DNA of 45,361 bases. Source: Streptomyces sp. S.PB5 (GTDB lineage Bacteria; Actinomycetota; Actinomycetes; Streptomycetales; Streptomycetaceae). The DNA is taken from assembly GCF_030403745.1 (NCBI RefSeq), contig NZ_JAQMWP010000038.1:1-45361 (forward strand), read 5' to 3'. Below, piece by piece: positions 39,868 to 45,361 of this stretch. The notes under the pieces were generated by a model. That model worked only from the letters and a program-made list of their open reading frames with translations, searched no databases and was not told the origin of the DNA. Numbering within the stretch: position 1 is the stretch's first letter; each line of letters begins with the position of its first letter. A program made the translations under genes and the position numbers.

Positions 39868-40626
39868 GTGTCCGAGACGAACGAGACGCTGCACGACCGG
39901 TTCATCGAATTGGCGGATCTCCCCGCGGAGGGCTCCGTCGTAGACCTTGGCTGCGGTGCCGGCCCTGCTCTGGCCGCCTTCGCGCAGCGGCATCCCAAAG
40001 CACGGGTCATCGGCTTCGACCGGCAAGCCGAGTCACTGGCAAAGGCTCGGGAGCGGCTTCGCAACCACAGCGGATCCGTTCAGTTGGCGTCCGCTGACCT
40101 GCGCGAGAAGCTGCCGCTTGATGACGCGAGTGTGGATGCGGTCATTTCCTCGAACCTCCTGGAGTGCCTACCCGACCCTGATGCGCTGCTGCGCGAGGTG
40201 TGGCGAGTGTTGCGGCCCGGTGGCCGTGCCGTGCTGTCCCACTCAGACTTCGACGCGCTGGTGATCTCGGGTGCCCCCATCACCCTGGACAGGAAGATCG
40301 TCCACGCATTCGCGGATGATGCACCACCGTGGATGGACAGCTCGGACGGCCGGATAGGCCGAAAGCTACCTGGGCTTGTGCAGACTTCTCCACTGGAGCG
40401 GACGCATGTGGAGACGCTGGTAACGCAGTCGACAGAGCTCGCTGGCCACGCGGCCCGTCGGGTGGGCGACATTCGGGGAGCTTTGCGGGCCACCGCCAGG
40501 AGGGGCCTCGGGCGGGTGGACACCGTGGAGGTCGAGGAGTGGTTCTCCGCGATTCAACAGGCAGCAATTGAGGGACGATTCTTCTTCGCGGAGACAGCGG
40601 TGGTCGTTGCCGCTCACCGTGTCTGA
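39868..40626 (+). CDS. Class I SAM-dependent methyltransferase
   Basis: 252 residues from GTG 39868, with GGGGAGG 8 bp upstream; the open frame begins at 39823 but lacks a ribosome-binding site. Motif I is VVDLGCGAGPALAAFA (about 23-38), then VIGFDRQAES, VQLASADLREKLP, DAVISSNLLECLPDPDALLR and VWRVLRPGGRAVLSH, the full Methyltransf_11 pattern. The C-terminal 100 residues give no substrate clue. It lies outside the phage module and before the ArgS-like gene. A small-molecule substrate is most likely. Confidence 0.85.
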   Translation: MSETNETLHDRFIELADLPAEGSVVDLGCGAGPALAAFAQRHPKARVIGFDRQAESLAKARERLRNHSGSVQLASADLREKLPLDDASVDAVISSNLLECLPDPDALLREVWRVLRPGGRAVLSHSDFDALVISGAPITLDRKIVHAFADDAPPWMDSSDGRIGRKLPGLVQTSPLERTHVETLVTQSTELAGHAARRVGDIRGALRATARRGLGRVDTVEVEEWFSAIQQAAIEGRFFFAETAVVVAAHRV

Positions 40627-40718
40627 TGAGTTGTGGGCTGTGTGTCCACAGCGTCTAGGAGTGCGTCGGTGGCTAAATTCCATGGACGGCCACGGTTCAG
40701 GCCCAATAGCTTCTCCGG

Positions 40719-42443
40719 ATGGCGAATCTGGAAGAGTTGCTGCATCAAAGGCTGGCTCCGGCGTTCGAATCGGTGGCGGGTATCCCCGTCGATCCGGCCA
40801 TCCGCCGATCCCCACGAGCACACTTCCAGTCAGACGCGGTTCTCGCTCTCGTCGGCAAGTTCGGTGGCAACCCCCAAGACATCGCCGCCCAGGTGGTGAA
40901 GGCTGCTCAACTCGATGACCTCTGCTCGGCGGTGGAGGTCTCCGGCCCCGGCTTCATCAACCTGACGATCGCGGACACAGCCCTGGGCCGGCTGCTGGCC
41001 GTGAGCTGTAGCGACGAGCGGATCGGGGTTCCTCAGACCGGAGTGCCGGAGAGGATCACGGTCGACTACTCCGCGCCGAATGCCGCTAAGGAGATGCACG
41101 TCGGGCACCTTCGGTCGACGATCATCGGTGATGCGGCGGTGCGTCTGCTGGAGTGGCTGGGGCACACCGTCATTCGGCAGAACCACATCGGCGAGTGGGG
41201 CACGCCCTTCGGCATGCTCGTCGAGCACCTTCTGGACGTCGGCGAGTCCGAGGCTGCCCACGAACTGTCCGTCGGTGACTTGAACGGCTTCTACCAGGCG
41301 GCCCGGCGCAAGTTCGATGCCGACGAGCAGTTCAAGGATCGCGCTCGTAGGCGGGTGGTGTTACTCCAGAGCGGCGACGAGACAACGCTGCGTCTCTGGC
41401 ACACGCTGGTCGATGAGTCGAAGAAGTACTTCATGATCGTCTACGGCATGCTTGGCGTGCGGCTCACCGAGGACGACTTCTTCGGCGAGAGCTACTACAA
41501 CGATCACCTTCAGTCGGTCGTGGACGAGCTCGATGGGCTCGGACTGTTGCGGGAGAGCAATGGCGCTCAATGTGTGTTCCCCGAGGGCTATACGAACCGC
41601 AACGGTGACCCGCTGCCGATCATCGTGAAGAAGAGCGACGGCGGATTTGGGTACGGCGCGACGGATCTCGCTACGATCTGTCACCGCCTGCGGAACCTGA
41701 AGGCGATCCGACTGCTGTACGTCGTCGGCCTGCCGCAGAGCCAGCACCTCGAAATGATCCACGCCGTGGCCCGGGATGCTGGATGGCTCGGCTTCCCGGC
41801 GCGGGCTGAGCATGTGGGCCACGGATCGATCCTCGGCGATGACGGCAAGATGCTGCGCACCCGCGCCGGCGCCTCGGTGAAGCTGGTCGATCTGCTCGAG
41901 GAAGCGGTCAGCAGGGCGGCCGCGGTCATCGCCGTGAAAAACCCGCGGCTCGATGAGGAGACGCGTGCCGCTGTCGCGAGGGCCGTGGGCATCGGGGCGG
42001 TCAAGTATGCGGACCTGTCGACCGACCGGCTCAAGGACTACGTCTTCGACTACGACCGGATGCTGGCGTTCGAGGGCAACACCGCCCCCTACCTGCAGTA
42101 CGCGCGGGCCCGTATCTGCTCCATCTTCCGGCGCTCTGGGGCTGAGCCGCCGCAGGACATCGCGGAGTTGGTCATCACCGAGCCCGCGGAGCGGGCACTG
42201 GCACTGGAGTTGCTTGCCTTCGGCAGCGTGGTCACCGCGGTCGCCGAGACGCTTGAGTTCCACAAACTCGCCACGTATCTGTACTCCCTGGCCAGCGCGT
42301 TCACCACCTTCTACGAGAAGTGCCCAGTACTTCGCTCGGAGGGCGAGACCCAGCAGTGCCGCCTGGTCCTGTGTGATCTGACGGCACGGACTCTCGAGCT
42401 CGGGCTGGGGCTGCTCGGCATCGAGTCTCCCGACCAGATGTAG
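40719..42443 (+). CDS. argS: Arginyl-tRNA synthetase, probable second copy
   Basis: 574 residues from ATG 40719, with only a weak ribosome-binding site. N-terminal add-1 domain to about residue 100. HIGH motif as HVGHLRSTIIGD (about 127). Catalytic core includes QNHIGEWGTPFGMLVEHLLD and KKSDGGFGYGATDLATI. The KMSKS-equivalent GDDGKMLRTRAG is at about residue 375. The DALR anticodon-binding domain closes it (LAFEGNTAPYLQYARARICS). It charges tRNA-Arg. It sits among accessory genes and its N-terminus differs from the Streptomyces housekeeping ArgS as I remember it, so I suspect an extra copy; the rest of the genome is needed to tell. Confidence 0.9.
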   Translation: MANLEELLHQRLAPAFESVAGIPVDPAIRRSPRAHFQSDAVLALVGKFGGNPQDIAAQVVKAAQLDDLCSAVEVSGPGFINLTIADTALGRLLAVSCSDERIGVPQTGVPERITVDYSAPNAAKEMHVGHLRSTIIGDAAVRLLEWLGHTVIRQNHIGEWGTPFGMLVEHLLDVGESEAAHELSVGDLNGFYQAARRKFDADEQFKDRARRRVVLLQSGDETTLRLWHTLVDESKKYFMIVYGMLGVRLTEDDFFGESYYNDHLQSVVDELDGLGLLRESNGAQCVFPEGYTNRNGDPLPIIVKKSDGGFGYGATDLATICHRLRNLKAIRLLYVVGLPQSQHLEMIHAVARDAGWLGFPARAEHVGHGSILGDDGKMLRTRAGASVKLVDLLEEAVSRAAAVIAVKNPRLDEETRAAVARAVGIGAVKYADLSTDRLKDYVFDYDRMLAFEGNTAPYLQYARARICSIFRRSGAEPPQDIAELVITEPAERALALELLAFGSVVTAVAETLEFHKLATYLYSLASAFTTFYEKCPVLRSEGETQQCRLVLCDLTARTLELGLGLLGIESPDQM

Positions 42444-42504
42444 TCGGAAGCCGAACGAGCAATGCCGGCACAGCTACGCATGTGCGCTGGCAGGATCGTC
42501 CACC

Positions 42505-43326
42505 ATGCCGACGCATCCGCTGCTGGACGTTGATTTCGTCGAACTGCTGGAGCCGTACCTGGAAGACGTGGGCCACGTCTTCCAGGTATTCCGGGAGCAG
42601 GATTCGGGCTGCGTGTCGTACGGCGTCGCGCTCGGGAGCGAGCAGTGGTTCGTGAAGAGTGCGGCCACTTCGGCCGGAGTAGTTTCACTGCGTCGCGCTC
42701 TGGATGTGCACGGCGCCGTACGGCATCCGGCGATCGTGCCTCTGCGCCACCACTTTCCGATCAAGGACGGCTTGGCGCTGATCTATCCGTGGGTTGAGGG
42801 CAAGCTCCTGTACCACCCCACGGTCGCCCACCACGGCGGTCGCTCTGCTCCGGAGAGTCCGATGGCTCGGTTCCGCAGTCTGCCTGTCGCCGAGATTCTG
42901 CAATCCCTGAACGCGATCCTCGACGCGCACCTGGCCGTGGAGAAGGCCGGGTTCGTCGCGGTCGACCTGTACGACGGCTGCCTCCTCTACGACTTTGAGG
43001 CGCAGCGCATGGCCTTGTGCGATTTGGATGAGTACAGGCCGGGGCCGTTCATCCTGGAGGCCGATCGGCTGCCGGGCTCACGACGTTTCATGGCTCCGGA
43101 GGAGTTCTCAAAAGGCTCGGCCATCGATATCCGCACGACGGTGTTCGTACTCGGCAGGGTCCTGCGCCTGCTGCTGGATGCAGGAGATGACGAGCGGAAG
43201 TGGCGCGGTTCGCCGTCTCAGCTGAAGGTCATCGAGCGTGCCACTGCGAGCAATCCTGCTGACCGGTTCGCGTCGATTGCGGCTCTCGTTCGGGCCTGGC
43301 GTGGCGCATGCAGTGGGCGCTGTTGA
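42505..43326 (+). CDS. Serine/threonine kinase-like protein with altered catalytic loop
   Basis: 273 residues from ATG 42505. Kinase fold features: ATP Lys in EQWFVKSAA (beta 3), hinge ALIYPWVEGKLLYH, catalytic loop FVAVDLYDGCLLYDF in place of HRDLKPxN, LCDLDEYRPG in place of DFG, and FMAPEEF as the APE motif. The catalytic Asp and a metal Asp could be present, but the HRD His and loop Asn are missing, so activity is uncertain. No membrane or sensor domain is seen. Such soluble, diverged kinases are common in Streptomyces accessory regions. Confidence 0.75.
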   Translation: MPTHPLLDVDFVELLEPYLEDVGHVFQVFREQDSGCVSYGVALGSEQWFVKSAATSAGVVSLRRALDVHGAVRHPAIVPLRHHFPIKDGLALIYPWVEGKLLYHPTVAHHGGRSAPESPMARFRSLPVAEILQSLNAILDAHLAVEKAGFVAVDLYDGCLLYDFEAQRMALCDLDEYRPGPFILEADRLPGSRRFMAPEEFSKGSAIDIRTTVFVLGRVLRLLLDAGDDERKWRGSPSQLKVIERATASNPADRFASIAALVRAWRGACSGRC

Positions 43327-43416
43327 TCTCTCTACTGTCGTGGTGAGACGGAACAGCGCCTTGTCTGCCGTGCCTGCGCGAGAGAGCTTGACCGCGATCA
43401 ACGGTCACAGGAGGCA

Positions 43417-43632
43417 ATGGACAACAGCGCGCCCGCACAGGGTGCAGTCGAATGCGAGGGTGGGCCAGCAGCCATCCACACCCTGTGGAAAAACTTCGGC
43501 GACCAACCCCTGCGCACATCGGACATGGCGCACGACTGTCACACGAGCGATGGAACAAACCACATGCGTGAGACGTCCCGGATACGGATAGTGGCTGCAT
43601 GGATCCGATTGTCGTTGCCCGCGCCGTTGTAG
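43417..43632 (+). CDS. Possible small hypothetical protein
   Basis: 71 codons from ATG 43417, preceded by a perfect AGGAGG 5 bp away. The reading frame overlaps the start of the nucleotidyltransferase gene by 34 bp, which is long. The sequence (GAVECEGGPAAIHTLWKNFG) has no recognised domain. The good ribosome-binding site is the main support. Confidence 0.35.
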   Translation: MDNSAPAQGAVECEGGPAAIHTLWKNFGDQPLRTSDMAHDCHTSDGTNHMRETSRIRIVAAWIRLSLPAPL

Positions 43633-44303
43633 AGGAACGTCATCCTGCCGCTCGTGCGGCGTTTCTGGGCGGCAGCGTGCTGACGGCGCACCGCACGGCC
43701 TTGTCCGACTTGGACATCGTGGTGCTGTTGCATGGTCCGCCGGCTCCGTACAGAGAGAGCCTTCAGTACGGCGACTGGCCCGTGGAGCTCTTCGTGCACA
43801 CCGAAGAGTCCTGGCACGAATTCGTGGACCGGGAAATCCGCAAGCGCCGGTCCCCGCTGCTGTGGATGTGCGCGGACGGCGAGTTGCTCTTCGACGTGGA
43901 TGGGCTCGGCGCGAGTGTGGCTGCCGAGGCCAGGAAGCTGGCCCTCGCGGGTCCGCCTGCGGCGACAGCGGAGGAGATCGAGGACTTCCGCTATGGGATC
44001 ACGGATCTCCTGGACGATCTCGCTGGGTGTACCGATCAGGGTGAGCGGCTGTTTATCGCCTCAGAGCTGGCGAGACGGACAGGCGAACTGGCGCTGGCGC
44101 TTGGCGGGTCATGGGGTGGTGGCGGGAAGTGGCTGGCACGTCGCCTCGATGACACGGCACCTGGCCTCAATGCGCGCCTGCACCACGCTGTCCGTGAGGC
44201 GTTGAACGGGCAGACCGAAGCCCTTGCTGGCGTCGTTGAAGACGTCCTGGCCCCTGCTGGCGGGCGACTGTGGATCGGGTATCGGCGCAGTGGAACTGGG
44301 TGA
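43599..44303 (+). CDS. Nucleotidyltransferase-fold protein
   Basis: 234 residues from ATG 43599. The motif FLGGSVLTAHRTALSDLDIV (about 22-41) is the GS-x(n)-DxD signature of the polymerase-beta-like nucleotidyltransferase fold; a third acidic residue may be the Glu in WPVELFVH. The C-terminal half is helical (RLFIASELARRTGELALALG). Relatives include antibiotic nucleotidyltransferases and MNT-type antitoxins. No HEPN partner with an RxxxxH motif was noticed beside it. Substrate unknown. Confidence 0.75.
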   Translation: MDPIVVARAVVEERHPAARAAFLGGSVLTAHRTALSDLDIVVLLHGPPAPYRESLQYGDWPVELFVHTEESWHEFVDREIRKRRSPLLWMCADGELLFDVDGLGASVAAEARKLALAGPPAATAEEIEDFRYGITDLLDDLAGCTDQGERLFIASELARRTGELALALGGSWGGGGKWLARRLDDTAPGLNARLHHAVREALNGQTEALAGVVEDVLAPAGGRLWIGYRRSGTG

Positions 44304-44371
44304 CTGGCGGGGACGGGCTGCGGTGACCCCGATCGACGCCATAGGCGGCTCGTCGGCTCTACCGTGGAGCG

Positions 44372-44851
44372 ATGGCTGAAGCTGTTGTGCAGGGTCGCGC
44401 TGCGTTCCAGGTGTTGGTGTTGCCGTACCGGCAGACTGAGGGAGGGCTGCTCTACGCCTTGTTCCGTCGCCTGGACGGCGCCTACTGGCAGGGCGTGGCT
44501 GGTGGTGGTGAAGCGGGAGAAGCACCATTGCAGGCTGCCAGGCGAGAGTTGTCCGAGGAGACAGGCCTGGCCGGCGCCCGAGAGTTCATCTCGCTTGACT
44601 CGCGGGCGACAGTCCCGGTGCTGCACGTCACGGGTGGGTTCACATGGGGGCCTGACGTCCTGGTGATTCCCGAGTACGCGTTCGGTGTCCGAGCCGACTC
44701 GATGGAGTTGGTGTTGTCCAGCGAGCACACCGAGTACGGCTGGTTCTCCGTCGACTCGGCCATGTCGGCGGTGCGTTGGGATTCCAACCGGACAGCGTTG
44801 TGGGAACTTGACCACCGTCTCCGCCACGGCGGGGTGTCCCGAGAGTCTTGA
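44372..44851 (+). CDS. NUDIX hydrolase
   Basis: 159 residues from ATG 44372. The NUDIX box is complete: GGGEAGEAPLQAARRELSEE then TGL, matching G-x5-E-x7-REU-x-EE-x-GU. Flanking strands (FQVLVLPYRQ, YALFRRLDGAYWQGV, EYGWFSVDSAM) match the fold. Members hydrolyse nucleoside diphosphates linked to other groups; the dihydroneopterin-triphosphate branch is possible but cannot be told from sequence. A very long hairpin terminator follows immediately. Confidence 0.9.
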   Translation: MAEAVVQGRAAFQVLVLPYRQTEGGLLYALFRRLDGAYWQGVAGGGEAGEAPLQAARRELSEETGLAGAREFISLDSRATVPVLHVTGGFTWGPDVLVIPEYAFGVRADSMELVLSSEHTEYGWFSVDSAMSAVRWDSNRTALWELDHRLRHGGVSRES

Positions 44852-44895
44852 GGGCCATGGGGACGGCGGAGCCGCTCCGCCGTCCCCATGGCCCT
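44851..44895. terminator. 21-bp perfect hairpin, bidirectional terminator
   Basis: 44851-44871 pairs perfectly with 44875-44895 over a 3-nt CCG loop. It touches the NUDIX stop codon and lies 43 bp past the end of the convergent minus-strand acetyltransferase remnant. Confidence 0.8.
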
Positions 44896-44938
44896 GGCGG
44901 ATGTGGTTCCACCGCCCCGATGGCCGAAACCGTGATCT

Positions 44939-45268
44939 TCAGGCGGGCGAGCGGTCCGTGATCTTCCCGATCGCGGTGTCGATGCGGGCCATGCGTATGT
45001 TCGGCAATCTTCCTTTCCAGAGCTCTTGCTCGCCGGTGGGCGTGAAGCCGTAGCGTTCGTAGAAGCGGATGGCCCGCTCGTTGTAGGCCGTCACCCACAG
45101 GCGTATGGGTGCGTCCCCTGCCCAGTCGAGAAACTCGCTCATCAGCTGGCTACCGGTGCCGTGGCCTTGCGCTTCGTTCAGGAGGTACATGGGTCCGAGA
45201 GTGACCCACTCGTCTCTGCGGCCGCACATGAGCCCGACGATCTCTACCGTGGAGCGAACGGTACGGCA
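44939..45268 (-). pseudogene. GNAT acetyltransferase, 5' end removed by an IS
   Basis: About 110 codons remain. They hold the acetyl-CoA core: LGPMYLLNEAQGHGTGSQLM (motif A, with the Q/R-x-x-G-x-G/A loop as QGHGTG), RLWVTAYNERAIRFYERYGF (motif B) and a closing strand. The N-terminal strand-helix region expected before VEIVGLMCG (some 50-60 residues) is missing. The reading frame runs backwards into the end of an IS3-type element at about 45269, which supplies a TTG start. It is therefore probably inactive. Confidence 0.75.
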
Positions 45269-45361
45269 TGTCAATCCCCTCGCAGCGTGGAGACGATCTA
45301 TGCGGCCAGTCCCTCGGTGAGGGTGGCTCGGTAGTCACGTTCGTAGTCGATCGGGCTCTTG
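45269..45361 (-). mobile_element. End of an IS3-family insertion sequence, continuing beyond the window
   Basis: The minus strand from the window edge reads KSPIDYERDYRATLTEGLAA and stops at TAG (45298-45300). This is the usual C-terminus of an IS3-group OrfB/integrase transposase. About 20 bp further TGTCAATCCCCT (45269-45280, plus strand) begins with TG like an IS3-type terminal inverted repeat. The boundary is inferred, since the other end lies outside. Confidence 0.65.

Noticed and set aside
1..45361. tRNA genes or tRNA-borne attachment sites
   Set aside because: T-loop-like GTTCGANTC strings occur only within coding regions (for example in argS near 40763) and no cloverleaf could be built.
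1..45361. CRISPR array
   Set aside because: No regularly spaced direct repeats of 24-40 bp were seen.

Overview
The window reads as a high-GC actinobacterial chromosome, most likely Streptomyces or a close relative: GC-rich codon third positions, frequent GTG/TTG starts, 4-bp start/stop overlaps, and hairpin terminators without long T tracts. No tRNA, rRNA, CRISPR array or integrase was found. Nothing here was checked against a database; family names rest on motifs, protein length and gene context.

Layout. (1) 1-5700: accessory genes of phage or plasmid flavour: a small membrane protein, a ParB-domain protein translationally coupled to a ParB/methyltransferase fusion, two hypotheticals, and an isochorismatase-family gene broken by a 1-bp frameshift. 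(2) 5816-9868: left half of a phage head module (terminase small subunit, terminase large subunit, portal), followed by a decayed stretch. (3) 10342-36672: a long insert. It holds a secreted protein, a VUT/QPTR-family (queuosine-precursor type) transporter and a full Dpd 7-deazaguanine DNA modification-restriction island. The island comprises dpdE-F-G-H-I-J-K-D on the plus strand, dpdC-dpdB-dpdA-second dpdB on the minus strand, and queC-queE-queD-folE2 on the plus strand. (4) 36851-39717: right half of the head module (scaffold-like protein, lambda gpD-like decoration protein, gpE-like major capsid protein, two small head-associated genes). (5) 39868-45361: chromosomal or accessory genes (SAM methyltransferase, stand-alone ArgS paralogue, degenerate Ser/Thr kinase, nucleotidyltransferase, NUDIX hydrolase). 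A GNAT acetyltransferase gene at the right edge is cut by the end of an IS3-family element.

How it should work. FolE2, QueD, QueE and QueC make preQ0 from GTP. The VUT transporter may import a 7-deazapurine. DpdA, a TGT-like transglycosylase, with DpdB exchanges guanine in DNA for preQ0, and DpdC converts it to the amido form (ADG). The eight-gene plus-strand operon encodes the large helicases, ATPase and phospholipase-D-like protein thought to restrict unmodified DNA. Unusual points are the two DpdB paralogues, the use of FolE2, the position of the island exactly between portal and scaffold/capsid genes, and the absence of visible tail genes. The last two allow the hypothesis that this is (or was) a capsid-forming, tail-less mobile element carrying a DNA-modification defence. 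A shared promoter-leader motif (GGCGCGGGGCC or a close variant) precedes four phage-type transcription units on both sides of the insert.
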